Shown here: positions 1-61,425 of the stretch, piece by piece
Position numbering within the stretch: position 1 is the stretch's first letter
Layout of the letters: each line of letters opens with the position of its first letter
Assembly: GCA_022410635.1 (NCBI GenBank)
Contig: JAJVDF010000280.1
Coordinates: forward strand, 1,343,357 to 1,407,356
Origin: Tretioscincus oriximinensis
Lineage: Eukaryota; Chordata; Lepidosauria; Squamata; Gymnophthalmidae
Direction: 5' to 3'
DNA length: 64,000 nt
Translations under genes and position numbers: made by a program
The notes under the pieces: generated by a model
The model's database searches: none
What the model saw: only the letters and a program-made list of their open reading frames with translations
Told to the model about the DNA's origin: nothing

Positions 1-159
1 ATACCATTTGCAGGGAGTCACGAACAGGAGCAGCATATCTTGCTTTCCTCTGTTTGGACTGCCCAGGTGCATCTGGTGGGCCTCTGTGTGACACAGAATG
101 CTGGACTTGATGGGCTGTGGCCTGATCCAGGATGGCTCTTCTTATGTTCTTATGTTCTA
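1..159 (+). mobile_element. CR1/L3-like retrotransposon 3' end, copy 1
   Basis: This is the 3'-untranslated end of a CR1/L3-type LINE, finishing in GGCCTGATCCAGGATGG and the tail TTATGTTC repeated. Related turtle and bird CR1 ends carry the same kind of CTAGATGG...CCAGTATGG...TTATGTTC finish. It is nearly identical to 201-356, sharing the unusual GAACAGGAGCAGCATA variant, so the two are probably a local duplication. Confidence 0.85.
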
Positions 160-200
160 AGAAATGGCAACTGACTGCAAGTAGATACATGGGAACCACC
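160..200 (+). mobile_element. Internal fragment of tRNA-derived SINE
   Basis: GGCAACTGACTGCAAGTAGATACATGGGAACC matches the middle of the SINE at 18758-19106. The rest of that SINE resumes at 357, so the CR1 end at 201-356 interrupts it. Confidence 0.75.
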
Positions 201-356
201 ATTTGCAGGGAGTCACGAACAGGAGCAGCATATTTTGCTTTCCTCTGTTTGGACTGCCCAGGTGCATCTGGTGGGCTTCTGTGTGACACAGAATGCTGGA
301 CTCGATGGGCTGTGGCCTGATCCAGTATGGCTCTTCTTATGTTCTTATGTTCTTAT
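201..356 (+). mobile_element. CR1/L3-like 3' end, copy 2
   Basis: A second copy of the 1-159 sequence, differing at only a few positions, inserted or duplicated inside the SINE whose halves are 160-200 and 357-443. Confidence 0.85.
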
Positions 357-443
357 ATCCTTGTAAGCCACTTTGAGTCCCTTTGAAGGGTGAGGAAAGC
401 AGGGTATAAGAACCAAGTTCTTCTTCTTCTTCTTCTTCTTCTT
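357..443 (+). mobile_element. 3' end of tRNA-derived SINE with (CTT)n tail
   Basis: TTGTAAGCCACTTTGAGTCC followed by GGGTATAAGAACC and a pure TTC tract (417-443), the standard 3' end of the SINE family seen complete at 18758. Confidence 0.85.
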
Positions 444-1902
444 AACTTAAAAGGATTAACTACTGTTCTGTACTTGACTTGATTAATCACTCACACCTAC
501 ATTTCCATGTTTGTTATTTTCTGCATTTAATTTGCTACATAGTCTATCTGTCCTTAGGCAGTTGTTCCTTAGTGACTGAAGAAATAATTGTAGAACAGCT
601 GAATTTAATTATTGATTCAAATAGGATATGGTTGGGGGGGAAATGTATTTTATTGTTGTTAAATGAACCAAATATAAAGGAAGAAGATAAATATATGATA
701 AAACAATTACTGTTAGCAGTAACATTAGAGATTACATTAAATTGGAAGACGAAAGAGAACTGGTCAATCACAGCTTGGCATAAATATGTACTGTAACAAC
801 TGAAGTTTGATATGGTTGAAGAAAAGTGTGACCTGTATCAAGGAGAGTTAAATCCAAATCCAGTATCTAAAGTGAAAGGAAACTAATTTCAATGTCAAAG
901 AATATAGAGCAAAATGAATCATTGTATATGAATATCAGAATATTTCTGGAGAATTTTGGTTAATAGTCTACTCATTGATTTGCTCTTGCTTGGAGAGGGA
1001 AGTTGAAGTGTTTGGGAGTGTTTTTTCTGCTTTGTTTTGTTTTGTCTTGCCTTGTTTTTATTTCTGTTAGCTGTTAGTTGCTGAATGTTATGTGTTAGTT
1101 TAGGTTGTGTTACGTTATGGTATATCTGTGCCTAAAACAATAACATTTTTTAAGAGCTACAAGACTCAATTGCTAGATTTTCTAGTTTATGCTGTTGTGG
1201 TTGAATATGTTTTAATTATTTACATTCTTATTCTTATTACTTTTATGATTTTATAGTTTCTTTTGCTGTGTTGTTCACTGCATTGAATCATTTGTAATTA
1301 AAAAGCATAACAATTCCAGTCCAATGGTTAGGAATTACTCTTAGCCTTGGAGTACCACAAGAATCTATAAACTATAATAAGGTACTTCTGAGTAAAAATA
1401 TTAAAGCACAAGTCCTTATTTACCTGTACAAATGTCATTTTCAAAGAAAGCTTTCCGTATTGAATTTCAGACTTGAACAGTGATCTTCCAAACTTCTTCG
1501 AACACTGACAGCTATGTATCTTTTCATAGACTACAGTCCCTTGATGTATGTTACAGCTCTCTGAAGCAGAAAGCTACTCTAGAACTTGTTGTCACTTTGG
1601 ATGTAACTTCTGCAAACTGCTACATTCCGCAAGGGAGTGCGTCTTTATATATATCTTCTAGGGATTTAAATGGAAGTAAATGGCTTAGGATGTTACACGT
1701 GGCCTAATCTGGGCACTTTGAGCTTAATCCATTTTAAACTTTTGTACACTGCCCTTCATTATGGAATTGAGGATGAAGTACAACAATGAAATTCATAAAA
1801 TTAGTCTATGAAATGTGATATCCTCTGATTGACTGTCTAGTGTTAAGACATGGTGGATTNTCTTGGGGCTTTTTCATTTATCCGCAGCATTGCATGAAGT
1901 GA

Positions 1903-2289
1903 ACGGTTGATAGCCACTCAACCTTGACAGTTATTGCCTTTGATAACATCTCCGGCCCAGAGCTCTTTATTCTTGATAGGCAATATGTCATTCAGATTCA
2001 GGCTGGATCAGACTGATGGTATGGCTGGCAAACCTGCTTCCACTACAAAGTGTGTGCCAGTAATGGAACAGCATTCTGTGAAAATGAATTTTAAAAGGCA
2101 TTTGCTACAGCATTCCCAGTTCAAACAGTGTTTAGCTATGATGTTACTAAGCTACTGTTGGATGTGGCCAGTTTGGCCCGAAGTAATAGTAATAACTGCA
2201 CTATCCATCAATAAACAGAAAATATCTCAATATACAAATGTGCTTTCAGTGGCGCAGAGCAGAAATTAATTCAATGTGATGTACAAAAA
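1903..2289 (+). pseudogene. Decayed reading frame of unknown protein
   Basis: One frame runs 129 codons with only three internal stops (2014, 2092, 2212), each flanked by protein-like sequence: FDNISGPELFILDRQYVIQI, then WYGWQTCFHYKVCASNGTAF and KAFATAFPVQTVFSYDV. It carries several Cys residues and N-glycosylation-type sites (NIS, NGT, NCT), suggesting a fragment of an extracellular or membrane protein. It is on the strand opposite KCNAB1 inside its intron. I do not recognise the family; it could be a processed pseudogene or part of a retroelement. No start or flanking splice sites were identified. Confidence 0.4.
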
Positions 2290-2399
2290 TAAAGAATTTC
2301 CTAAATCCATTGGCATTATATGAATATCTGCTGGCAATGACACAGTTAAAGACAGTCCCGTTTACCAATTTCAAGAACTTGGCATTGTGTATAAGGAAA

Positions 2400-2520
2400 A
2401 AAATCCTTGGAATAACCTTGTTTATTTATTTATTTGTTTCTTTGTTTNTTTGTTTATTTATTATTTATTTATTTATACTTATACCTTGCCCTATACCCAT
2501 AGGTCTCAGGCAGCCAATAT
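2400..2520 (-). mobile_element. Reversed LINE/SINE 3' tail with (TTTA)n
   Basis: TTATTTATTT tract followed by TACCTTGCCCTATACCCATAGGTCTCAGGCAGCC, the reverse complement of the GGCNGCCTGAGACCTTTGGGTATA...TAAATAAA tails seen at 17045 and 34993. Likely an L2- or BovB-type 3' end common in squamates; family assignment uncertain. Confidence 0.65.
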
Positions 2521-2765
2521 TAATATATATACAGTTTTAATGCTTATATCAACAATAGGGTTACCATATGAAAAGGAGGAGGTTGCTGAACGTTTGTCTG
2601 CTGTGTTTAGTGTTATTTGCATTACTAGTAAAACCTATTTAAATTCCGTTTTCCATTAGAGGAAATTTATAGGAGACTTGTCCTTTTTCATTTTAACAAT
2701 CCTAGTCAATAACAAAAAAANCCCCTGAACTTTGGCAGATATTGTGGGCCAGAATATACTTGTTG

Positions 2766-2975
2766 AGGGCCAATTTGATCTAATGGTTAAAGTGTCAGAC
2801 TCTTATCAGGAAATTTCCTGGTTCAATTCTACCCTCCTTCCTGAAAACTGCTAGGCGACCTTGGGCTAATCACAGCTCCCTCAACCCCACCTACTTCACA
2901 AAGGTTATGTAAGCTGCTTAGATTCTCTTTGGGTTGTGTAAAGTGAGATTTAAAAACCAATTCCCCTCTTCCTCT
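2766..2975 (+). mobile_element. tRNA-derived SINE (second family)
   Basis: Starts GGCCAATTTGATCTAATGGTTAAAG, an A-box-like tRNA head, then GGTTCAATTCTACCC (B-box-like), CGACCTTGGGCTAATCACAG, CCCACCTACTTCACA and a tail ending TTTAAAAACCAATTCCCCTCTTCC. This is the squamate SINE type whose tail reads TATAAAAACCAACTCTTCTTC. Confidence 0.85.
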
Positions 2976-4040
2976 TCCTTTTCTTCTTCCCCTTTTTGGG
3001 CAGCTGTGTGAGGAACATGAAACAAGTGTACTCAGGATAATGAGGGAGAGAAGGCTAATGGGCAGGGCACACAAGGACAATATTCTTGTATAAACATATC
3101 AGTAAATCTGCAAATAATTATGTTATCTCTGGATTGCAAAAAAAATTAGTTTGTACCATTCAAGGGAATGCTTAATCCATTTCATGGAGCCTACCAGCTT
3201 TTGAATGAGCTTGTGGAATTGTGATAATGTAATGTAATGTCTCTTATAGACGTTGTTAGATTTCACCATCCCATGTGATCTACCCAGTAGGTTAGGGTAG
3301 ATAGGAAATGTAGGCAGCCCTTCCACTTTCAATTGGAAGTAACTCCACTTGGAGCTCATGAGAAAGTCACTCCAAGCAATCATAGAAAAAGAAGACTTCT
3401 GTGTGCAGAGGTGCCATTTTCAGTGATTCCTCCATACAGGGTAGAACATTGTGCCCTGCAAACAAAGTACCTTAGGCAGTGGTTGTGCAGATCAGGGGGT
3501 AGATATGATAATCACAGGGGACTACTGTTGCTGAGAATAGAGACCTTGGACCAACAATAACTGTCTTCAGAAACTTCAGAAGTTAGTGGAGATGCAGCCA
3601 AAGTCTAATCACATCTGCTTGGCATCCCCCCCTAGAAATCTGGGGCAGCAAAAATTCTATAGTTTCTTTTGTTTTTTCACTGGCAGACAGATAATTAGTT
3701 TTGTGTGCTACCAGCTCTTCTTTAAAGGTTTTATGTTTCTTGCACAAGATGATAACACATCACTGTTCCATGGAATTAAACAGCCTCAGGTACTTTCTGG
3801 AGTCATGATTAAAACATATTTAAATGAGTTGTGGCCCTAGGATTATTGTTTTATTTCTTTTTGATACTATCTTTAGTTTTAAAAAGGCTATTCACAAATG
3901 GATAAGATGAACGAACTCATAAGTAAAACACACTACTTACCTGTTTTCATTTAGTCAGAATCTGGGAAACTGCTGTAGTTTTAAACTGAGACATTTTAGG
4001 GTTTTCATACAAATAAAAAACCTACATAGCAAAGTAATAA

Positions 4041-4270
4041 TAAGAACATAAGAAGAGCCATACTAGATCAGGCCACAGCCCATCATGTCCAGCATTCTGT
4101 GTCACACAGAGGCCCACCAGATGCACCTGGGCAGTCCGAACAGAGGAAAGCAAAATATGCACCTNTTCATGACTCCCTGCAAATGGTATTTCAGGAGTCC
4201 TGCCTGTTGCTCCATCCCGGAGGCAACATCCAGACATCCATCCTAGTATCCATTTATACCCTTGGTGTCT
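4041..4270 (-). mobile_element. CR1/L3-like 3' end, reversed
   Basis: Begins TAAGAACATAAGAAGAGCC (reverse complement of the tail) and runs to ACCCTTGGTGTCT. Same family as 25155-25594. It lies about 75 bp beyond the donor of the last visible KCNAB1 exon. Confidence 0.85.
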
Positions 4271-4345
4271 AAAGGAGATCCATTATTAGGCAAGTGGAAG
4301 GAAAAATCAGGAATGGAGAATGGGAAGTTTTTTGGGTTTTCTCAC

Positions 4346-54334
<49,989 letters not shown>

Positions 54335-55868
54335 CTAGAGACAAACATAAGAATTGGTTACTTTTTAGGGCTTTTCTTTAATATACAAAACACATTATAA
54401 TTAGGCTGCTTTCCCTTTGAGTATTTCTTGGAGCTGCTTTGCTCTTGTGAACCCCCTCCAAGGACACTGAACACTTTTAGTTTAATTGGCTGGGAAGGCT
54501 CAGGGCCCTAGATTAGAAAGCTTTGCCATGACTAGGTGCAGGATTTCTTTCACCACCACCACTACCACCCCCCACCCACTCCCCCGAAGAGGCCATGGAT
54601 GAAATGTTTTGATGGGAAGAGATCATTGTCAGCAACTGCACACTATTGATAGTGATTATCCATGGCTAAATAAATATGCAAATAACCCTTAGTGCACTAG
54701 AAGAGTTTAAAGCTGTAGTTGATCAAATGGTCTTTTATCCATGATATTAATAATTCCTTATAAAATTTCAGGGAAAGCTAGAACATGAAATATTGTGTGT
54801 CTGAAGAAGTAGACAATGAAAGCTCATGCTATCTAATTTTTGTTAGTCCCTAAAGTGCTAAAAGCCCCCTTTCTTAGAATTTCCTGATTGTGGTGATTAT
54901 TTAAATCACTTTCTAGTATAAATCTATAAGGATCTACATGGAAGTCAACCCTACTGAATTAAATGATCTATTCCTACCTGTAACAGCAAATGTAATATTT
55001 CTCATTTTTAAATAGCCAGCCTCTAAGCAGTGGAACATATAGTACTTAAGATGCCTTACAACATCTCGCTAATCATTTTAAATCTGGAAAAACACATCCA
55101 TGATTCTGCCCCATTTCCCTTCAATTTTCCACACTGTTTCCTATTTCTGTATTACATTTCCTTTTATTCTCATGACATCACATGTCCCATAAGTCATTGC
55201 TGTGCAAATGAACTTTTACATCTAGTCTTGAAATCTTGCGAGATTTACCATTTTTCCACGATGTAAGGCCCCTCAAAAGCTATTTTTTGAATTTTAGAGA
55301 AGTCTGACATCAATATGTAATCAAACAAATGGTGGTGACTAGAAAATCTGAGACCAAGGGCCTTTTTAGCAAGTTGATTACTGAACTCTTGGGATGGATT
55401 CAGGCTAATGTAAGTACCATCTTGGTAAAAATCCTTCATGGGGATGTATCCTTACACTCACCATTTTTCTTGGCTCTCAAATCTGCCTCGTTCCGCTTAC
55501 ACTTTGATTAACAAGGTAATAGGGATGTTGATAGTAATGTCGCTCACTTGGCATGCAAAGATTTCTCTTTAACAATTATTAAATCAATCAATATAGTATT
55601 GGCTTATATTTTTATGAACATGTCCTAAAATTATAATGAGTGATTGTATTTTTCAAGCTGCATACATCAATGTTTTCTTTCAACTGGAATGGTAGTTACC
55701 CTACTCATGCAGATGATGGTTAAAAAGAATTATTACAAAGTAGGGTCTCTGAGTTTAAAAGGAATCAAAAATAGATTCATAATTCGCAAGGGTTTTGAAA
55801 TAATTATATGGCAGGAGAGACATGAATATAAACATATCTATAACAATTAATGGGAAAGATCAGAAATC

Positions 55869-55999
55869 ACTAAATGTATCATAATGCTTATACAATTCTT
55901 CTTTTTTATCTATGCTTTACTATGGGGTTGAACATTGGTAATTCCCAGCCAAATCTGCCTCCTTTCCTTCAACAGATCACATTTCAGTTCATCAATAAT
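55869..55999 (+). repeat. Left arm of a 131-bp inverted repeat
   Basis: Its reverse complement equals 56966-57096 with 3 mismatches in 131 aligned bases and no gaps. Core motifs include CTTTACTATGGGGTTGAACA and CCAAATCTGCCTCCTTTCC. No relation to other repeats in the window. Confidence 0.95.
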
Positions 56000-56784
56000 T
56001 CTGTATATTTCTGGTTAAGGACTGTTCTACAAGGGCCCTATTTGAATATTTGAATATCCTGTTAGTTTGATTAGTCCCCAAACAGTCCTGCCCTGGACTG
56101 CAGTTCCCTATTTGTTCCAGGTGGCAGAATCCATTACTGGAAGAAGTGCTGACACACTACACTTTAGGTTTTCCGGTCCAGACAGGCCTGCTTGGCTTTG
56201 GAACAGTTGGACAAAGGGATGTTGTAATGTGAAAGCTCTCCTCTTATCCAAGCAGAATATGGCTGAGAGACCCCGTCTAGATCAGAAAGCTTGGTTTGCA
56301 ATACTCAGATTTTTGTAACCCTCAACTATCAGAAACAATCTTCTGATAAAAAGCACTGCTATTAATTCAGTAAGGGCTTAGTCATATTTAAAAGTTATAG
56401 GACGAAACTGAGAAGTTTGTTCCCCCAGGACCCACCCAAAATGCAATCCAATTGCTTCTTATGCACTTCACCCCATTCCTAATAAGACTTTACTTGTTTG
56501 ACTTTTGTATATTTATCCAACAAGACCTATATTTCACAGATTACAATATGGATATCAAGATGCAATATAGTAAAACTTCTAGGCGATGCGTTCTCACTAG
56601 GGAAAGAAACGGGAGCAAAAGCTGTATAGCTTTGCAATGGGTGCATGCAGTTCCTCTAGAATCCACAGGGGGAGTGCTTTTGTGATGTGTCATTTGCAAA
56701 GCCACACAAGCCACATGGGTGCAGTTTTTCCTAATTCAAGCTAACTATGTGCTGCCTATAGTTTGCCCATAGCGGGATCACCTC

Positions 56785-56950
56785 TGTGTACACCACTGCT
56801 GTACCTCCATTTTGTTCTAACCTCCAAGAAGGCAACAGCAGTTTTTAAAGAGTTTTTTTTTTTGCTGGGTTCTAGTTTTGCCCAAAATTAAATATCTGTA
56901 TATCTGTATTAATTTTTTGTAATTATGGTTTTGTACAAAACTCGGGCACA
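56785..56950 (+). repeat. Direct-duplication unit, copy 1
   Basis: CCATTTTGTTCTAACCTCC, GCTGGGTTCTAGTTTTGCCC and AAATATCTGTATATCTGTATT match 57735-57860. The unit appears to resume at 57336-57375 (CGGCCACGTTAAAAAATAAA, GGAGTGCAG) after an insertion carrying the inverted-repeat arm. Confidence 0.75.
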
Positions 56951-56965
56951 TTAGCACATTTCTAT

Positions 56966-57096
56966 ATTATTGATGAACTGAAATTTGATCTGTTGAAGGA
57001 AAGGAGGCAGATTTGGCTGGGAATTACCAATGTTCAACCCCATAGTAAAGCATAGATAAAAAAGAAGAATTGTATAAGCATTAAGATGCATTTAGT
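56966..57096 (-). repeat. Right arm of a 131-bp inverted repeat
   Basis: The counterpart of 55869-55999, separated by 966 bp. It starts ATTATTGATGAACTGAAATT and ends GATGCATTTAGT. It lies inside an interruption of the repeat copy that begins at 56785. Confidence 0.95.
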
Positions 57097-57375
57097 TGAA
57101 GATGGCTCTGCTCTGCAACCAGGGAGTGGGAGGTTCAGAAGAGGGTGGGATGGGGTGGGCGGAGGCTTATGGAGGCAGAGATGCACGGAGTTGGTTTCTG
57201 TAGATCGGTGGATGTGTAAAGCAGATGTATGCCATTTCAGTTTGTAATGCAATAATGAAACATAACATTTTGTAATGCAAATTTGAAATAATTACATAAA
57301 TAAATACATTTTTGCCAACACCAAACAACCCAATCCTCGGCCACGTTAAAAAATAAAAAGTGGAACGGAGTGCAG

Positions 57376-57683
57376 AAAGAAGAAGAAGAACTTGGTTCTT
57401 ATACCCCGCTTTTCTCACCTTTCAAAGGGACTCAAAGCAGCTTACAAGGGTATTTTGCCCGAAGGCTCACATTCTATCTTCCCCACCAGGCTCTGGTGGT
57501 TCCCATGTATCTACTTGCAGTAGTTGCAATTTATTGCAATTGTTGCTTTTGAATAGCTGGGTTGGCTAGAGCTACAGGCTAGTGGAAGGTGCTCACCCCT
57601 CCCCACGTCCCACACAGGGCTTCGAAACCCGATCTCCCAGGCGAGAGACGAATTCCTAAGCGACTGAGCTATCCGTGCCTGTT
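57376..57683 (-). mobile_element. tRNA-derived SINE (first family), reversed, near complete
   Basis: AAGAAGAAGAAGAACTTGG to GCGACTGAGCTATCCGTGCC. The reverse complement has A-box TAGCTCAGTCGC and B-box GGTTTCGAAGCC. It is almost the same as 48177-48490. Confidence 0.93.
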
Positions 57684-57714
57684 TTTGGACACTCCAAAAA
57701 CAAATAACCCAACT

Positions 57715-57905
57715 AATGCAACTGCTGCTGTGCTTCTGTTTTGTTCTAACCTCCGAGGAGGCATCAGCATTTTTAAACGAGTTTTGTTGTTGTTGGGTTC
57801 TAGTTTTGCACAGAACTAAATATCTATATATGTGTATTTTTTTTTTTTTTTTGTAATTAAACACAGGCACGTTTAAAAAAAAAAGCAGAGCAGAGTGTAG
57901 GAAAA
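57715..57905 (+). repeat. Direct-duplication unit, copy 2
   Basis: TTCTGTTTTGTTCTAACCTCC, GGGTTCTAGTTTTGCACAG, AAATATCTATATATGTGTATT, a T16 run and AGAGCAGAGTGTAGGAAAAGG. The uninterrupted counterpart of the copy starting at 56785. Confidence 0.78.
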
Positions 57906-59751
57906 GGACAGTCTGATAACAGATTACCCAACCAACATGACTGTTAGCCAGATGATAAAATAGAGTCGAAATGGAGCTGGAAACGGAAGAAAAGGTGGAG
58001 GGAATTGAATTCACTTTACAATTGTCAAAACCGCTTCTTTCACCCCATGAGAACAGAGATGATAAATACAACTGAAACAACACAGTTCTGGAACTAAATC
58101 AAAATACAATGAGAGAGAAGTTCGCACTTGGTAATTTCTTTTTATTATTTATACAATACATTAAACTTGCACTGCTGCTTAATGAAACAGATTTCCAACT
58201 ATTCTTCTGAAGCATCCCTCCATCCAGCCTCCAAGTGATTTACTATCTTACTTACAGGTAAGGAGACACGGGATTAATGCACATACTTTAATTTGCCGTT
58301 TCTTCCTGTAGCAAATCTGAGCTAATGCACTAAGCATGGAATATATGATCCCATTGGTAATGAGAGGCAGATCAAAGTACTGAAAATAAGACATGTGAAG
58401 ATTAACCTAAATGTTGGAACTATTTCCTCTGCATGATTCCGATGATTACAGTGTGCCGACAAGGGGCAAAAGCTTTGAGGCGAATTCACAATGTTAGTAG
58501 GATATGCAGCATATTCTAACATTCTCTTTATATAGCTACCTTTTTAATATAGGGAAAACGGAGGTAAAATCAGCACTTGTATTCCGTATGAAATTTATTC
58601 ACTGTATGTTGATCATAAATTTATTCTTGCTTTGCAGCAAGTCAATTAATTATGGATCATTCATTTAAATTCTATTTGTGGATATGCGTTTTTATGAATT
58701 TCAATACGTTTCCACCATCTGTAGAAAAACTGCATTAAATAAGAGCTAGTAAGCTATGTGGATAAAACTGAGCAGTAACTTCAATATCCTGGGGGGCGGG
58801 GGGAAGAATACCTGCAATTAATTTCAATTTTACCTACATTCTTACACGAATATATGATTTGTGAATTTAAAAGAATATTGACTCTCTCTTTCAATTAAAT
58901 TTAGTATCTTTATTTCTTTTCTAAATAGTGAAATAAATTAGCTCTGCTCCTAGGGATGAAAAAATAATTTGTTTAATAACTGACTGAATTTTTTCAGTGT
59001 TTTATCCTGTTTCTTTTAATAAATCATGTGACACACTATAGAAGCTTTCGGTGAAGGATGGAAATGAAAACAAAAAGGGTAAAGACTGTTAATTGGACAA
59101 AATTAGCTTAGCCACCTATCAGCTATGGGCATGTGTCAAAGAAAGATAAAATACATATTTGGAATGAACATATGACAGGAATGGAAAATAATTGGACCAG
59201 CTTGCCAGATCAGGGAATTCAGACTGGACAAATATAAGAGATACTATGTAAAGTTCCCAGATAAAGTTAGCAGTCTTCTTTTCATCTCTGAAAGCTGACT
59301 CTTCGTTACATAACCAATTTATCACAAAGAAATCATGCTGGCAGTTGTATCTTGCTTAGATGGTATTAGAGTGACTGGACCATTTGACTTAATATGGGAT
59401 GGAGCAACTTTTTAAGGGCTTCAGCATAAAAGTTACAAATCAAAAGGACATGCTGTGTTCATAAAATGCTGAAAAGGTGCCTTAGGAACTTTTAAGTCAG
59501 CAGGGGTAATGTCAACATTTCTCTAAAATATTGTTCACCAGTCACATGATGGGCTGAATTCCAGGAACTCACCACAGCCCATCTCTAATCTCTGCTTTTT
59601 ATCACACACATTGTTAACCTCTAGAAGCCGTTGCCAGTGCAATGGCAAAGAAACCTTGTTAGACATCATATAGATTAAAAAATGCTGGAACAGTAGGCTG
59701 TGTAGGAGTTCCAAACTAAGAGGACGATAGACCAGTACCACCTCCAGCATG

Positions 59752-60180
59752 TAGGGTTGCCACCTGTCCCATATTATATGGGACGTCCTGTATTTCAGGT
59801 AAAAATCATGCATTGTGTATTATGATTCCGTGTCCTGTAAAATACCACTAATATCATGCTTGTTTCAAAATTCGAACTGCCGCTTCGATATATATTGATC
59901 ATTATATTCAAATCAATACAAACTCATCAATTATCGAAGTTTCAACAGGCAGCTAGTTCAACACTACTAGTGCTGTCAGTGCGGGGAAAGTGAATCTCAG
60001 TTCTCAGCTGGATGTTGTAAGTGAAACTCAAATAGAAAGAAACAGGAAGTAGGAAGTGTGGGAGTGTGTTCTTCGAATGATAATGTAGTCAGGTGTTGTG
60101 ATTGTTATTTTTTTAGTGTCCCTTATTTTTGTGAAATGTCCCTTATTTTTAAGAGCATGTCCCTTATTTCACCTATCCTA
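59752..60180 (+). mobile_element. Probable hAT-like element, imperfect ends
   Basis: TAGGGTTGCCACCTGTCCC at the left and CTTATTTCACCTATCCTA at the right, with flanks CCAGCATG and CCAACATA (6 of 8 identical). Only TAGG is clearly shared between the inverted ends, so the boundaries are tentative. ATGTCCCTTATTTTT units repeat near the right end. Confidence 0.55.
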
Positions 60181-60970
60181 CCAACATATCATACTAATAT
60201 GCCTGCTTCAATTAGTCTGTTTTAGGAGACAGTAGCTATGTCTCTATCATTTTCTCACTCATCCTTAATCCACCTTTTCTAGCCTTGAATATTCATGAAA
60301 GGAAGGAAGGCTATCATAAGAAGATACTACTTATGAGTAATTGTAGCACTAGAAAAAAAGGCAGAAATACTTAATTGCACTTTGTCAGACACTACCTTTC
60401 ATGGTTTATAAGTTTTGTAATCGTGTTCAGCTAGGAACCATAGGACTGTACTATAGAACAGAAGATAACCATTCGGTTGCATAATAGTTGTTCAAGTAGC
60501 CTCATGTTAAATAATCAAGAACATTACTTTTCAAAACAACATTTTTCCCAACTAATTCTGCATATGTCCGGGCAATTGTGGCATGGAGCAGGGTAAGAGA
60601 AGTTCATTTATACTGATGAAGAGGCAAACGCAACACAGAGTTTCCAATTACCAAGCTGTTAAAATAGTGTGTTGGTAGCAAAATGCCTCTGAGTTTAGAT
60701 ACTAATCACAAATATTTGCCACTGCCATCTGATTGCTAGCTAACAAGAACTAGAAAGGCAAATAAATTTACTAGTGAATATAATGAGAGAGTAGGCTTGG
60801 TTGCTAGAGGAAACCAATTCCTTATTAGTGCTTTTTAAAAAAAATCCTATGAATCAAAAGGGGTTTTGCTGCCAAGATTTTTCTTAGATTCAGACTATTA
60901 TTTTTTATGTTGTTATTATTCAGTTAAGTCATGTTCGCTTCTTTATAGCTGCATCCGCACATATATTGTT

Positions 60971-61128
60971 CATACTATATTAGTATGTTAATGTGAGATT
61001 TCCCTCACATTAATTGAAGGATCCAGCAGTGGTAAGCTACAAATACCTTTTATGCAGCTTCTGTAGTACAGTGTCCAGTCTTGGTACGCTATAGCAGTAC
61101 CATCTGGACACTGCGTGTGAAAGCTGCA
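60971..61128. repeat. Cluster of three hairpins
   Basis: 60971-60987 is CATACTA-TAT-TAGTATG. 60989-61012 is TAATGTGAG facing CTCACATTA. 61051-61128 is a larger imperfect hairpin whose stem includes CAGTGTCCAG and GGTAC facing GTACC and CTGGACACTG, with AAGCTGCA facing TGCAGCTT. Confidence 0.8.
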
Positions 61129-61359
61129 GAGAATTACCGAATCCTCCAATTCTGCTCTTCTGTGAAAGTGGAAGTGAGGAGATGAAGAAGTTGCTTTTTC
61201 CTATTAAATTTATATGGAAAAATGATGGAACGGAAAAGCCTTGCACAATTTTAAAAGTGAAGTTTTCCCTGGGCATCAAGAAAAGCAAGCAGTAAGTGAC
61301 AGAAGGGATACAGATCAGCCAATTGAAAGCAGGGGAGAAAAGCTGATTTGAGTCAGCAT

Positions 61360-61425
61360 TTATTTATTTGAATTTCTATACCACCCTATACCTGAAGGTC
61401 TCAGGGCAGTTTATCATGGTGCAAG
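61360..61425 (-). mobile_element. LINE/SINE 3' tail, reversed
   Basis: ATTTATTTATTTGAATTTC, TATACCACCCTATACC and GAAGGTCTCAGGGCAG: reversed tail motif, well preserved. Confidence 0.7.

Larger units (their letters stand above)
1..4345. other. KCNAB1: Intron downstream of the last visible KCNAB1 exon
   Basis: No coding exon was found. It holds the duplicated CR1/SINE block (1-443), an unidentified decayed reading frame (1903-2289), a reversed LINE/SINE tail (about 2400-2520), a SINE (2766-2975) and a reversed CR1-like end (4041-4270). Between 444 and 1900 and between 3000 and 4020 I see only AT-rich sequence without recognisable structure. Confidence 0.7.

Noticed and set aside
1..4345. Last two KCNAB1 coding exons (AWCLRNEG and VLPKM segments)
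   Set aside because: Searched for on the minus strand and not found; they should lie left of the window.
57511..58083. 190-codon open frame on the minus strand
   Set aside because: Spans the SINE at 57376-57683 and the duplicated repeat with a T16 run; no protein-like composition.
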